The notes below the pieces were generated by a model. The model was not told the DNA's origin. It saw nothing but the letters and a program-made list of their open reading frames with translations, and searched no databases. The translations under genes were made by a program, and so were the position numbers. A stretch of DNA of 64,000 bases from Pseudomonas wayambapalatensis (lineage in GTDB: Bacteria; Pseudomonadota; Gammaproteobacteria; Pseudomonadales; Pseudomonadaceae), in the NCBI GenBank assembly GCA_014268975.2, contig CP077096.1, positions 1,448,501 through 1,512,500 on the forward strand, written 5' to 3'. Shown in pieces: positions 42,017 through 57,270 of the stretch; within the stretch, counting starts at the first letter, position 1; every line of letters begins with the position of its first letter.

Positions 42017-42128
42017 TTCGCGGGCAAGCCCGCTCCCACAAAAGCAACGATGCTATTTGGGAGCAACTGTCTTGTTCAACATCTAAAGGCCAGCCCAATC
42101 TCCGTGTGGGAGCGGGCTTGCCCGCGAA
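42017..42128. repeat. Inverted REP pair between accA and tilS
   Basis: Two REP cores, 24 bases each, lie at 42017-42040 (TTCGCGGGCAAGCCCG...) and 42105-42128 in the opposite orientation, and are exact reverse complements of each other over 64 intervening bases. They fill most of the 181-bp gap. They probably act on 3' ends of accA mRNA or are remnants of REP transposition. Confidence 0.85.
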
Positions 42129-42173
42129 TGGGGCGCGAGCGGCTCCGGCAATTCCAAGTCCTGTGAGGGCCTG

Positions 42174-43469
42174 ATGCTTGACCTCACCCCCAAGCTGCTC
42201 CCCTGGCAGCAGGCCCCCACCTGGTACATTGCCTTCTCCGGCGGCCTCGACTCCACTGTCCTGCTGCACCTCCTCGCCAGTCACGCCCGGCAACACGACA
42301 GTCCACCGGTGCGTGCCCTGCACATTCACCATGGCCTGCAAGCCGCTGCCGACGCCTGGCCGGATCACTGTCGCCATGTCTGCGACAGCCTGGGCATTGC
42401 GCTCGATGTCATTCATGTCGAGGTGCCTTCAGGCGCCAGCCTCGAGCAAGCCGCCCGCACGGCGCGATACGCCGCGTTCGCCGAGGTTCTGCAGCCGGGC
42501 GAAGTGCTGTTCACCGGCCAGCACCGCGATGACCAGGCCGAGACCCTGCTGTTTCGCCTGTTGCGTGGTGCCGGCCTGCGCGGTCTGGCGGCGATGCCCG
42601 CATCTCGTCCGCTGGGGCAGGGGCGGCTGGTCAGGCCGTTGCTCGATCTGACGCGGGATCAGTTGCAGCGGTATGCCCAGGCATCGGGGCTGAGATGGAT
42701 CGAAGACCCGTCCAACACCGATACCCGCTTCGCCCGCAATTTCCTGCGCGCCGACGTGTTCCCGCTGCTGCGCCAGCGCTGGCCGCAAGCGAGCCAGAGC
42801 CTGGCGCGCAGCGCCGCGCACCTGGGCGAGGCCCTGGCGCTGCTGGACGAACTCGCCGCCACCGACATCGCTGCCGCAAGCCCTGGCGCAATAGCGCCTT
42901 GGCAATGCCTGGACTCGCTGGACCTGGGGGTGCTGGCGGCGCTTTCGCCGGCGCGCCAGCGGAACGCCCTGCAGTACTGGCTGAGCAGTCGTACACGTCT
43001 ACCCGATAGCCGTCATTGGGCCGGCTGGGACAACCTGCGTGATGCCGCCGCCGATGCCCAGCCGCTCTGGCGCTTGACCGATGGTGAACTACAGCGCAGT
43101 CATGGGCGGTTGTGGTGGTTGAGCGGCGATTGGCTGCAGGCGCCGCAGGGTGGGGCGCCTTGGCCAGACCCGAGCCAGTCTCTCTCACTACCCGGCAATG
43201 GCAGCGTGCAAGTGGTAGGTGCCATTCCCGGACCTGGCCTGCATGTCGCCTATCGCCAGGGCGGCGAAGTGCTCGATATTCCAGGGCGCGGCCACCGCGA
43301 CCTCAAGCGCCTGCTCAACGAGTGTCACGTGCCGCATTTCATCCGTCATCGCCTGCCGCTGCTGTGGCAGGGCGAGCGCCTGCTGGCGGTGGCCAACCTG
43401 CCGGAGCTAGGGCCGGCAGGTTGGCAGTTGCAGTGGCAGCCGCCGACGAACGTGCAAGGTTTGAGCTGA
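42174..43469 (+). CDS. tilS: tRNA(Ile)-lysidine synthase TilS
   Basis: A 431-residue N-type ATP pyrophosphatase that converts C34 of tRNA-Ile2 to lysidine so that it reads AUA. The P-loop is AFSGGLDSTVLLHLL near residue 20; GQHRDDQAETLLFRLLRG is also typical. The C-terminal domains are present and full length. The stop region carries the likely -35 of pyrG. Confidence 0.95.
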   Translation: MLDLTPKLLPWQQAPTWYIAFSGGLDSTVLLHLLASHARQHDSPPVRALHIHHGLQAAADAWPDHCRHVCDSLGIALDVIHVEVPSGASLEQAARTARYAAFAEVLQPGEVLFTGQHRDDQAETLLFRLLRGAGLRGLAAMPASRPLGQGRLVRPLLDLTRDQLQRYAQASGLRWIEDPSNTDTRFARNFLRADVFPLLRQRWPQASQSLARSAAHLGEALALLDELAATDIAAASPGAIAPWQCLDSLDLGVLAALSPARQRNALQYWLSSRTRLPDSRHWAGWDNLRDAAADAQPLWRLTDGELQRSHGRLWWLSGDWLQAPQGGAPWPDPSQSLSLPGNGSVQVVGAIPGPGLHVAYRQGGEVLDIPGRGHRDLKRLLNECHVPHFIRHRLPLLWQGERLLAVANLPELGPAGWQLQWQPPTNVQGLS

Positions 43470-43489
43470 AGGGTACATTCCGGTAGACT
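43461..43489 (+). promoter_or_regulatory. Candidate pyrG promoter
   Basis: TTGAGC (43461-43466) and TAGACT (43484-43489) are exactly 17 bases apart, the -35 overlapping the end of tilS. A transcript would start near 43496 and have a leader of about 240 bases before pyrG. That leader contains a GGCGGC/GCCGCC hairpin at 43698-43713 and no convincing gene. Confidence 0.5.
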
Positions 43490-43717
43490 ACCCTCCCTTC
43501 TTGATACAGCTTCTGTGGGTTCCTCGAAAACACAGGAGTTGCCGATTACCAAGCAGTTTTTTGCTGGGCTGATTCTTAAAATGACGAGCGAGCTCCACAC
43601 TGGGGATACCCCCGGTCTGTACAGACGCGGCAGTTGTTCGAGATGCACTGTGATTGACGCAGGTGATCGGGGGCTTCGGCCTTCCTTCGCTTTCTCCGGC
43701 GGCGCTGGCCGCCTTAA

Positions 43718-46216
<2,499 letters not shown>

Positions 46217-46234
46217 AGCTCATTTCTCGGGTAA

Positions 46235-47659
<1,425 letters not shown>

Positions 47660-47742
47660 GCAAGAGATGGTAAAAAGGCAGCAGCCGGGGCTGTCTGAAC
47701 GTTCTTACTGAGTGTTCAGCGCCTTCAAACGGGTTTCTGTCG

Positions 47743-47770
47743 ACGAAGCCTGGCCTCGGCCAGGCTTCGT
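47743..47770. repeat. Very stable hairpin between eno and ftsB
   Basis: ACGAAGCCTGGCC (47743-47755) and GGCCAGGCTTCGT (47758-47770) are perfect complements, giving 12 base pairs closed by a CTCG tetraloop. No T-run follows. It lies 46 bases before the ftsB start and 84 after the eno stop. Confidence 0.7.
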
Positions 47771-47815
47771 GCTATCGGAAGCTCGCTGCGGCGGCCTTTT
47801 ACCCTGGATATCTTC

Positions 47816-48097
47816 ATGCGCAGTCCCTATTGGTTGTTCCTCGTCCTGCTGTTGTTGCTCGGAGGCCTGCAATATCGCCTCTGGGTCGGTAATGGCAGCC
47901 TGGCGCAAGTGGCCGAGCTGCAACAGCAGATCGCCGACCAGCATGCCGAAAACGAACGGCTGCTGGAACGCAATCGCGTGCTCGACGCTGAAGTCCTGGA
48001 GTTGAAGAAAGGTATGGAGACCGTGGAAGAACGGGCTCGTCATGAACTGGGAATGGTCAAGGAGGGCGAAACCCTCTACCAGTTGCCACAGAAATGA
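47816..48097 (+). CDS. ftsB: Cell division protein FtsB
   Basis: A 93-residue bitopic membrane protein: short cytoplasmic start, one membrane segment (WLFLVLLLLLGGLQ, about residues 6-19) and a periplasmic coiled coil (VAELQQQIADQHAENERLLE). It forms the FtsQLB complex that controls septal peptidoglycan synthesis. The stop overlaps the ispD start (ATGA). The eno-ftsB-ispD order is conserved. Confidence 0.93.
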   Translation: MRSPYWLFLVLLLLLGGLQYRLWVGNGSLAQVAELQQQIADQHAENERLLERNRVLDAEVLELKKGMETVEERARHELGMVKEGETLYQLPQK

Positions 48098-48801
48098 TCC
48101 AAGAACAGCCGGCCTTCTGGGCCGTGATTCCTGCCGCGGGCATTGGTGCCCGCATGGCTGCCGACCGCCCCAAGCAGTATCTGCAACTGGGCCGGCAGAC
48201 CATCCTCGAGCATAGCCTCGACTGTTTTCTCGACCATCCCACGCTCAAGGGCGTGGTGGTCAGCGTTGCCGAAGATGATCCCTACTGGCCTGGCTTGCGC
48301 TGTGCGAGCGATCCGCGCATCCAGCGTGCAGCGGGTGGGCGCGAGCGTGCCGATTCGGTACTGAATGCCCTGTTGCTGCTGCACGCCCAAGGGGCGGCCG
48401 ACGACGACTGGGTGCTGGTGCACGATGCTGCGCGGCCGAACCTGGCGCGTAGCGATCTGGACAAACTGCTGTCGGAGCTGGCCGACGATCCGGTGGGTGG
48501 GCTGCTGGCGATGCCTGCGCGCGATACCCTCAAGCGTGCCGACGCGACTGGCCGGGTCAGCTCCACGGTGGACCGCAGCACTGTTTGGCAGGCCTACACG
48601 CCGCAGATGTTCCGGCTTGGCATGCTGCACCGGGCACTGGCCGAGTGCCTGGTGGCGGATGTGGCGGTGACCGATGAGTCCTCTGCCATCGAATGGGCCG
48701 GGCATGCGCCGCGTCTGATCGAAGGGCGTAGCGACAACATCAAGGTGACCCGGCCGGAAGACCTGGAGTGGTTGCGTCAGCGCTGGGCTGGGCGGCGCTG
48801 A
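48094..48801 (+). CDS. ispD: 2-C-methyl-D-erythritol 4-phosphate cytidylyltransferase
   Basis: A 235-residue MEP-pathway enzyme that uses CTP. The nucleotide-binding motif is IPAAGIGARMAADRPKQYLQ, and VLVHDAARPNL and VTDESSAIEWAG are also diagnostic. It overlaps ftsB by 4 bases and converges with the LysR gene. ispF, the next-but-one enzyme, is about 3 kb downstream instead of adjacent. Confidence 0.96.
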   Translation: MIQEQPAFWAVIPAAGIGARMAADRPKQYLQLGRQTILEHSLDCFLDHPTLKGVVVSVAEDDPYWPGLRCASDPRIQRAAGGRERADSVLNALLLLHAQGAADDDWVLVHDAARPNLARSDLDKLLSELADDPVGGLLAMPARDTLKRADATGRVSSTVDRSTVWQAYTPQMFRLGMLHRALAECLVADVAVTDESSAIEWAGHAPRLIEGRSDNIKVTRPEDLEWLRQRWAGRR

Positions 48802-48825
48802 GGCCATCGGCAGAAGCGCAGCGCT

Positions 48826-49722
48826 TCAGCCTTGCTGATACTCCGGCAATCCTGCCAACCCATCCTTCAGGTAGTCGACCAACCGCCGCACCTTCGGTGA
48901 AAGATGCCGCTGCTGTGGATACAGCGCCCACACCGCGGTGTTCGGCGGCTGGTGCGCCTCCAGCAGCGGCACCAGTGCCCCGGCATGCAGATGCTCGAGC
49001 ACGTAGTAATCCGGCAACTGGCACAACCCCATTCCTTGCAGCGCCGCGTCGAGTACCGCCTGGCCGCTGTTGCAGCGCCAGTTGCCTTGTACCCGTTGGC
49101 TGATTTCGCGGCCATCCTGCTGCAACACCCACAGGTCCGAGCTGCCCACCAGGCAATTGTGCCGCGCCAGTTCCGACAGGCTGTGCGGTCTGCCGTAACG
49201 CTCCAGATAAGCCGGCGATGCGCACAGGTACATGCGCCGCGGTGCGAGGCGCGTGGCCACCAGGCGTGAATCCTGGAGGCGTCCCAGGCGAATGGCCAGG
49301 TCCATGCCCTCGTGCAGCAGGTCCAGGGTGCGGTTGCTCAGCTCCACCTCGACGCGCAACTGTGGATACAACGCCATGAAGCGTGTCACCAGTGGCACGA
49401 TGAAACGCTCGCCGTAGGCCACCGCGCACGTCATGCGCAGCAGGCCCTTGGGTTCGCTGGCCAGGTCCCCCATCGCGCGCAGCGCTTCTTCGCGGCCATC
49501 CTGCAGGCGCTGGCAGTGCTGCAGGAAGGTCTGCCCGGCTTCACTCAGGGTCACGCGCCGAGTGCTGCGGTACAGCAGGCGGGTTTGCAGGCGTTCCTCC
49601 AGGCGAGCGATCTGGCGGCTGACATGCGATGAGGAAACCCCCAGCCGTTCGGCGGCCGCAGTGAACTGGCCCGACTCGGCGACGGCGACGAACTCGTCGA
49701 TTCCTTCCCAGCGACTGCTCAT
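48826..49722 (-). CDS. LysR-family transcriptional regulator
   Basis: A 298-residue LTTR with an N-terminal winged helix-turn-helix (FVAVAESGQFTAAAERLGVS, then SHVSRQIARLEERLQTRLLY) and a C-terminal effector domain. It is divergent from frmA with 106 bp between the starts, so it probably controls frmA-fghA and itself. The effector is unknown; formaldehyde or S-hydroxymethylglutathione would fit the neighbours. Confidence 0.9.
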   Translation of the reverse strand: MSSRWEGIDEFVAVAESGQFTAAAERLGVSSSHVSRQIARLEERLQTRLLYRSTRRVTLSEAGQTFLQHCQRLQDGREEALRAMGDLASEPKGLLRMTCAVAYGERFIVPLVTRFMALYPQLRVEVELSNRTLDLLHEGMDLAIRLGRLQDSRLVATRLAPRRMYLCASPAYLERYGRPHSLSELARHNCLVGSSDLWVLQQDGREISQRVQGNWRCNSGQAVLDAALQGMGLCQLPDYYVLEHLHAGALVPLLEAHQPPNTAVWALYPQQRHLSPKVRRLVDYLKDGLAGLPEYQQG

Positions 49723-49766
49723 TGATTATCCCTTCATGGCAATAATGTTTTGCATTTGCTCGGATT

Positions 49767-49787
49767 ATTCATCAAAAAAGCATGAAT
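49767..49787. promoter_or_regulatory. Dyad in the LysR/frmA divergent promoter region
   Basis: ATTCAT (49767-49772) and ATGAAT (49782-49787) form a 6-bp dyad with a 9-base AT-rich spacer, midway between the divergent LysR and frmA genes. It is the best candidate operator here, but it does not fit the T-N11-A consensus exactly. Confidence 0.35.
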
Positions 49788-49804
49788 TACACTGCTGGCC
49801 TTAA

Positions 49805-50941
<1,137 letters not shown>

Positions 50942-50949
50942 GGTCTGCC

Positions 50950-51804
50950 ATGAGCCTGGACAACATCTCCTGCCAGAAGAGCTTCGGCGGCTGGCACAAG
51001 CGCTACAAGCATCACTCCAAGGTGCTCGGCTGCGACATGGTGTTCGCTGTCTACCTGCCACCGCAAGCCGAGCAGGGCGAGAAACTGCCGGTGCTGTACT
51101 GGCTCAGCGGCCTGACCTGCACCGACGAGAACTTCATGCAGAAGGCCGGCGCCCAGCGCCTGGCCGCCGAGCTTGGCCTGATCATCGTCGCGCCCGACAC
51201 CAGCCCGCGTGGCGAGCAGGTGCCCGGGGACCCGGACGGCGCCTGGGATTTCGGGCTCGGCGCTGGCTTCTACCTCAACGCCACCCAGCAGCCCTGGGCC
51301 CAGCATTACCGCATGCACGACTACGTGGTGCAGGAGCTACCGGCGCTGATCGAGGCGCATTTCCCTGCGTCCGATCAGCGTAGTATCAGTGGTCATTCGA
51401 TGGGCGGGCATGGGGCGCTGGTCTGTGCCCTGCGCAACCCGGGGCGCTACCGATCGGTGTCTGCGTTCTCGCCGATCAGCAACCCGATGGATTGCCCGTG
51501 GGGTGAAAAAGCCTTCTCCCGCTACCTGGGTGAGGACCGCGCGCGCTGGCGTGAGTGGGATGCCAGCGTGCTGCTGGCCGAAACCCCGGCTGGCCAGTGT
51601 CCGCCGCTGCTGGTCGACCAGGGCGATCGCGACGACTTCCTCGACAAGCAGCTCAAGCCTGCGGCGTTGGAGCAGGCGGCGCGCAAAGGTGGGCATGAAC
51701 TGACCCTGAGGTTGCAGCCAGGGTATGACCATAGCTACTACTTCATTGCCAGCTTCATCGATGAGCACCTGCGCCATCACGCGGTGGCGCTGGGGCGGGT
51801 GTAG
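50950..51804 (+). CDS. fghA: S-formylglutathione hydrolase
   Basis: A 284-residue serine esterase that hydrolyses S-formylglutathione to formate and glutathione. The nucleophile Ser is in [17 protein letters not shown]; the oxyanion region is [14 protein letters not shown]; the catalytic Asp and His are in [11 protein letters not shown] and [10 protein letters not shown]. It forms an operon with frmA and ends before a strong terminator. Confidence 0.95.
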   Translation: MSLDNISCQKSFGGWHKRYKHHSKVLGCDMVFAVYLPPQAEQGEKLPVLYWLSGLTCTDENFMQKAGAQRLAAELGLIIVAPDTSPRGEQVPGDPDGAWDFGLGAGFYLNATQQPWAQHYRMHDYVVQELPALIEAHFPASDQRSISGHSMGGHGALVCALRNPGRYRSVSAFSPISNPMDCPWGEKAFSRYLGEDRARWREWDASVLLAETPAGQCPPLLVDQGDRDDFLDKQLKPAALEQAARKGGHELTLRLQPGYDHSYYFIASFIDEHLRHHAVALGRV

Positions 51805-51840
51805 TGTTGCAGGAGCGGCCCCAATAGCGGCCAAAGCAGG

Positions 51841-51846
51841 TAGAAT
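51841..51846 (+). promoter_or_regulatory. -10 element upstream of ispF
   Basis: TAGAAT is followed by CACGCCC. A start of transcription near 51853 would fall inside the left arm of the terminator hairpin that precedes ispF. No clear -35 is visible. Confidence 0.4.
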
Positions 51847-51847
51847 C

Positions 51848-51874
51848 ACGCCCTGACTCAATCAGGGCGTTTTT
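51848..51874 (+). terminator. fghA terminator overlapping the ispF ribosome-binding site
   Basis: ACGCCCTGA (51848-51856) pairs with TCAGGGCGT (51862-51870) around CTCAA and is followed by T4C. The ispF ATG begins only 3 bases after the T-run, so the only purine-rich stretch that can serve as its ribosome-binding site, AGGGCG at 51864-51869, lies in the 3' arm of the hairpin. Confidence 0.85.
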
Positions 51875-51876
51875 CT

Positions 51877-52350
51877 ATGCGTATTGGCCACGGCTACGAT
51901 GTGCACCGTTTCGCCGACGGTGATTTCATTACCTTGGGCGGGGTGCGTATTCCCCACAAATACGGCCTGCTGGCCCATTCCGATGGTGATGTGCTGCTGC
52001 ACGCCCTGAGCGATGCCTTGCTTGGCGCAGCAGCGCTGGGCGATATCGGCAAGCATTTCCCTGATACCGATCCACAGTTCAAGGGCGCCGACAGCCGCGT
52101 GCTACTGCGTCATGTGGTGGCCGTCGTGCAGGCCAAGGGCTGGAAGGTGGGCAACGTCGACGCGACCATCGTCGCCCAGGCCCCGAAGATGGCGTCGCAC
52201 ATCGACACCATGCGTCGTTTCATCGCCGAGGACCTGCAGATCGAGCTCGACCAGGTCAACGTCAAGGCGACCACCGAGGAGAAGCTCGGCTTCACTGGTC
52301 GGGAGGAGGGCATCGCCGTGCATGCGGTCGCCCTGCTGCTGCCAGCATGA
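51877..52350 (+). CDS. ispF: 2-C-methyl-D-erythritol 2,4-cyclodiphosphate synthase
   Basis: A 157-residue trimeric MEP-pathway enzyme. Zinc ligands Asp8 and His10 are in GYDVHRF and His42 is near [29 protein letters not shown] is the C-terminal signature. It overlaps truD by 4 bases (ATGA). The ATG at 51877 sits 3 bases after a terminator T-run. Confidence 0.97.
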   Translation: MRIGHGYDVHRFADGDFITLGGVRIPHKYGLLAHSDGDVLLHALSDALLGAAALGDIGKHFPDTDPQFKGADSRVLLRHVVAVVQAKGWKVGNVDATIVAQAPKMASHIDTMRRFIAEDLQIELDQVNVKATTEEKLGFTGREEGIAVHAVALLLPA

Positions 52351-53392
52351 CCGAACTGGAACTGTTGGGCCCGCGCGCCAGCGGCGAGGCCCTTGGCCGC
52401 GCTGTGCTCAAGGCCGTCGCCGATGATTTTCAGGTCGATGAAGTGCTCGACATCCCCCTGTCCGGTCAAGGCGAACACCTGTGGCTGTGGGTCGAGAAGC
52501 GCGACCTGAACACCGAGGAAGCTGCCCGACGCCTGGCGCGCGCGGCCGGTGTGCCGGTTCGTGCTATCAGTTATGCCGGCCTGAAGGACCGTCAGGCCCT
52601 GACCCGGCAGTGGTTCAGCCTGCACCTGCCAGGCAAGGCCGATCCTGACCTGTCCCGTGCCGAAGACGACAGCCTGCGCGTGCTCAAACAGGTGCGTCAC
52701 CAGCGCAAGCTGCAGCGTGGCGCACATTCGGCCAATGGCTTCACCCTGCGACTGACGGGCCTGAGCGCCGATCACCAGGCGCTGGACGCCCGTCTGGAAC
52801 AGCTCAAGGTGCAGGGCGTACCGAACTATTTCGGTGCCCAGCGCTTCGGCCATGCCGCCGGGAACGTGCACGATGCGCTCGACTGGGCGGCCCGAGAGGC
52901 ACTGCCGGAGCAGCGCAATGTGCGTTCGCGGCTGCTGTCTGCGGGGCGCAGCTACCTGTTCAACCAGGTACTGGCCGCGCGAGTGGCTGACGGAAGCTGG
53001 AACCAGGCGCAGGTTGGCGATCTTCTGGCCTTCACGGATAGCCGTAGCTTCTTTCCGGCTGGCGAGCAGGAATGCTCCGATCCTCGACTGACAATTCTCG
53101 ACCTCCATCCCACCGGCCCCATGTGGGGCGCGGGCCTTCCGTCGAGCGCGGGCGGGACCGCGGCGCTGGAAACGGCGGTCGGCGAACGCCATCCTGCACT
53201 CTGCCAATGGCTGGGCAGGGTAGGACTGGATCACGAACGGCGCATCCTGCGGCTCCCTATTGGGCGGCTGACGTGGCATTATCCCGAGCCTGATATCCTG
53301 CAACTGGAATTCGTCCTTCCGGCCGGATGCTTCGCCACCGTGGTGGTGCGCGAACTTGTGGATCTGGTGCCGGCAGGGCAGACGGAAAGCCC

Positions 53393-53405
<13 letters not shown>
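52347..53405 (+). CDS. truD: tRNA pseudouridine(13) synthase TruD
   Basis: A 352-residue enzyme that makes pseudouridine 13 in tRNA-Glu. The catalytic Asp is in [18 protein letters not shown], and [15 protein letters not shown] and [14 protein letters not shown] are family blocks. It overlaps ispF by 4 bases and surE by 13 bases, so the set is tightly coupled. Confidence 0.95.
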
Positions 53406-54822
<1,417 letters not shown>

Positions 54823-54863
54823 GGGCCGACGGAATATGTGCGCTGATAGCGAATTCTTGCGCC

Positions 54864-54918
54864 ACGGGCTTGTCTATCTGGCGGGGTGAGGCGAACCCCG
54901 CCAGATAGACAAGCCCGT
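54864..54918. repeat. Perfect 24-bp inverted repeat between pcm and nlpD
   Basis: The arm 54864-54887 (begins ACGGGCTTGTCTATC) and the arm 54895-54918 (ends GATAGACAAGCCCGT) are exact reverse complements; the loop is GAGGCGA. It starts 42 bases after the pcm stop. It is not the usual REP core, and there is no T-run on either strand. Flanking GCC (54861-54863) and GGC (54922-54924) may extend it. Confidence 0.9.
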
Positions 54919-55009
54919 ACGGGCCACCCAAGCGGGTCGGGCTCGGTTATAATTGAAACAATATTGCATATCGTCATATCCAGATTTCGGCACCATGAGG
55001 GGAGCGCGG

Positions 55010-55870
55010 GTGGGTCACACAATCATTCGGCAGCGCAAGGATCGGTCGGGTTTCAAGCTTCTGGTGATTGCGCTGGCCATGGGAACCTTGCTGGCGGGAT
55101 GCTCCAGCACCGGCTCCAGTGGCGCTCGGGTGGTCGATCGCAACAACGCGGCTCCCAAGCGTCCTACCGTGACCTCGGGGCAGTATGTGGTCAAACCCGG
55201 TGATACCCTGTTCTCCATCGCCTTCCGCTACGGCTGGGACTACAAGGAGCTGGCCGCGCGCAATGGCATCGCGCCGCCCTACACCATCCGCCCAGGCCAG
55301 CCGATTCGTTTCAGCAGCGGCGCTGGGGGCACCACCACTGTAGTGTCGTCCGGTCCCTCGTCATCGAGCAGAACCACGGTCATTCGCCGCCCGGTTGGTA
55401 CGCAGACCGCGCCAGCAACAAATAGCGACAAGTCGGCAACGCCTCCCCCTGCCACGACCGCTCCGACCGTCATCCAGGTGCCGGCCGCAGAGCGCGCGGT
55501 CGGGGGTTGGACTTGGCCGGCGAACGGCGTGTTGATTGGAAAATTCGCTTCAAACGGTAGTTTGAATAAAGGCATTGATATCGCCGGAGATTTGGGACAG
55601 CCTGTTTTTGCTGCATCTGATGGTGCGGTGGTTTACGCCGGGAGTGGCTTGAGGGGCTACGGCGAACTCATCATCATCAAGCACAATGATACCTACGTCA
55701 GTGCCTACGGCCACAACCGCAGGCTTATGGTTCGGGAGGGGCAGCAGGTCAAGGCAGGGCAGACGATCGCAGAAATGGGGTCTACGGGCACTGATCGGGT
55801 GAAGCTGCACTTCGAGATTCGCCGCCAGGGCAAACCCGTCGACCCACTCCAGTTCCTGCCACGCCGTTGA
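55010..55870 (+). CDS. nlpD: Lipoprotein NlpD (LysM + degenerate LytM)
   Basis: A 286-residue envelope lipoprotein that activates septal amidases. From the GTG at 55010 the protein has a signal with lipobox LLAGC, a LysM domain (YVVKPGDTLFSIAFRYGW), a Ser/Thr/Pro-rich linker and a C-terminal LytM (M23) domain. The zinc ligands are lost: the usual HxGxD reads NKGID and HLH reads KLH, so it is an activator and not a hydrolase. GGGGAG precedes the GTG; a TTG at 54953 and an ATG at 54995 are weaker. In Pseudomonas the main rpoS promoter lies within nlpD. Confidence 0.93.
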   Translation: MGHTIIRQRKDRSGFKLLVIALAMGTLLAGCSSTGSSGARVVDRNNAAPKRPTVTSGQYVVKPGDTLFSIAFRYGWDYKELAARNGIAPPYTIRPGQPIRFSSGAGGTTTVVSSGPSSSSRTTVIRRPVGTQTAPATNSDKSATPPPATTAPTVIQVPAAERAVGGWTWPANGVLIGKFASNGSLNKGIDIAGDLGQPVFAASDGAVVYAGSGLRGYGELIIIKHNDTYVSAYGHNRRLMVREGQQVKAGQTIAEMGSTGTDRVKLHFEIRRQGKPVDPLQFLPRR

Positions 55871-55979
55871 TTGTTGCACCAGCCTGTTCCTGAAGACGTA
55901 AAGGGGACAGGCTTTAGCGCTGCCAGGGAATCAGGCGACGCTAGAGTCTGAGGTTCGAACTCAGCAAAGGACTATAACA

Positions 55980-56987
55980 ATGGCTCTCAGCAAAGAAGTG
56001 CCGGAGTTTGACATCGACGATGATCTCCTCCTGATGGAGACAGGTATCGTTTTGGAAACGGATGTGGTGTCAGACGAACCTGCTGTACCTTCGGTTCGGA
56101 CCAGGGCCAAAACGGGCTCATCGCTCAAGCAGCACAAGTATATCGACTACAGCCGTGCGCTCGACGCCACGCAGCTGTACCTCAACGAAATCGGTTTCTC
56201 GCCACTGCTTTCCCCGGAAGAGGAAGTGCACTTCGCGCGCCTGTCGCAGAAGGGCGACCCGGCCGGCCGCAAACGCATGATCGAGAGCAACCTGCGCCTG
56301 GTCGTGAAGATCGCCCGCCGCTACGTCAATCGTGGCCTGTCGCTGCTCGATCTGATCGAGGAGGGCAACCTGGGGCTGATTCGTGCCGTGGAGAAGTTCG
56401 ACCCGGAGCGCGGCTTCCGTTTCTCGACCTATGCGACCTGGTGGATCCGCCAGACCATCGAGCGGGCGATCATGAACCAGACCCGCACCATTCGCCTGCC
56501 GATCCACGTGGTCAAGGAGCTCAACGTCTACCTGCGCGCCGCGCGTGAGCTCACCCAGAAGCTCGACCATGAGCCGTCCCCGGAAGAAATTGCCGGGCTG
56601 CTGGAAAAACCGGTAGCTGAGGTCAAGCGCATGCTTGGGCTCAACGAGCGTGTCTCCTCCGTCGACGTATCCTTGGGCCCGGATTCGGACAAGACGCTGC
56701 TCGACACCCTTACCGATGATCGCCCCACCGATCCGTGTGAATTGCTGCAGGACGACGACTTGTCCCAGAGCATCGACCAGTGGTTGGGCGAGCTGACCGA
56801 CAAGCAGCGGGAGGTGGTGATTCGCCGCTTCGGCCTGCGTGGCCATGAGAGCAGTACGCTTGAGGATGTTGGCTTGGAGATTGGCCTTACCCGTGAGCGG
56901 GTACGGCAAATTCAGGTGGAAGGGCTCAAGCGTCTGCGTGAGATTCTGGAGAAGAACGGCCTGTCCAGCGAGTCGCTGTTCCAGTAA
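55980..56987 (+). CDS. rpoS: RNA polymerase sigma factor RpoS
   Basis: The 335-residue stationary-phase and general-stress sigma factor. Region 2 reads [20 protein letters not shown] and [16 protein letters not shown]; region 4 ends [20 protein letters not shown] in family form (here [16 protein letters not shown]). The start [15 protein letters not shown] is the Pseudomonas form. A terminator follows, then rsmZ, which itself links to stationary-phase control through GacA. Confidence 0.98.
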   Translation: MALSKEVPEFDIDDDLLLMETGIVLETDVVSDEPAVPSVRTRAKTGSSLKQHKYIDYSRALDATQLYLNEIGFSPLLSPEEEVHFARLSQKGDPAGRKRMIESNLRLVVKIARRYVNRGLSLLDLIEEGNLGLIRAVEKFDPERGFRFSTYATWWIRQTIERAIMNQTRTIRLPIHVVKELNVYLRAARELTQKLDHEPSPEEIAGLLEKPVAEVKRMLGLNERVSSVDVSLGPDSDKTLLDTLTDDRPTDPCELLQDDDLSQSIDQWLGELTDKQREVVIRRFGLRGHESSTLEDVGLEIGLTRERVRQIQVEGLKRLREILEKNGLSSESLFQ

Positions 56988-57006
56988 GCCGGAATGCGCA
57001 ACACAG

Positions 57007-57036
57007 AATGCCCCGACGACCTCGGGGCATTTTTTA
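57007..57036 (+). terminator. rpoS intrinsic terminator
   Basis: AATGCCCCGA (57007-57016) pairs with TCGGGGCATT (57022-57031) around CGACC, with a T-run to 57035. It lies 20 bases after the rpoS stop. Confidence 0.92.
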
Positions 57037-57079
57037 TGGCCTGGGAAATAGTTCAACCTGCTAGCGTTGTTGCTTAGCG

Positions 57080-57097
57080 TGTAAGAGATCGCTTACT
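57080..57097 (+). promoter_or_regulatory. GacA upstream activating sequence for rsmZ
   Basis: TGTAAG (57080-57085), six bases, then CTTACT (57092-57097) matches the GacA box TGTAAG-N6-CTTACA with one mismatch. Its distance of about 190 bp from the rsmZ start is the unusual long spacing known for Pseudomonas rsmZ promoters. The AT-rich DNA in between could be bent by IHF. Confidence 0.88.
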
Positions 57098-57235
57098 CGT
57101 GGTGTAAGCCTTCGCTACCAACAAGAGTAAACAATTGCCTTTTTCAGTAATGATGTTTTCTTAACGCATTGAAATTATTGGTTTTTTTAGATGTTTGTAA
57201 GTGTGTCTGCTGTAGCATCTTGTTAGGTGCGTAGG

Positions 57236-57263
57236 TTGCTCCCGCTGGGGAAATCGCTAGTAT
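57236..57263 (+). promoter_or_regulatory. rsmZ core promoter
   Basis: TTGCTC (57236-57241) and TAGTAT (57258-57263) are 16 bases apart and place the transcription start near 57271, at the first base of the first GGA hairpin. Confidence 0.6.
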
Positions 57264-57270
57264 CTGAAGT

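Noticed and set aside
54864..54918. Large palindrome considered as a rho-independent terminator for pcm
   Set aside because: No T-run on either strand and the stem is far longer than a terminator needs; kept as an unexplained repeat.
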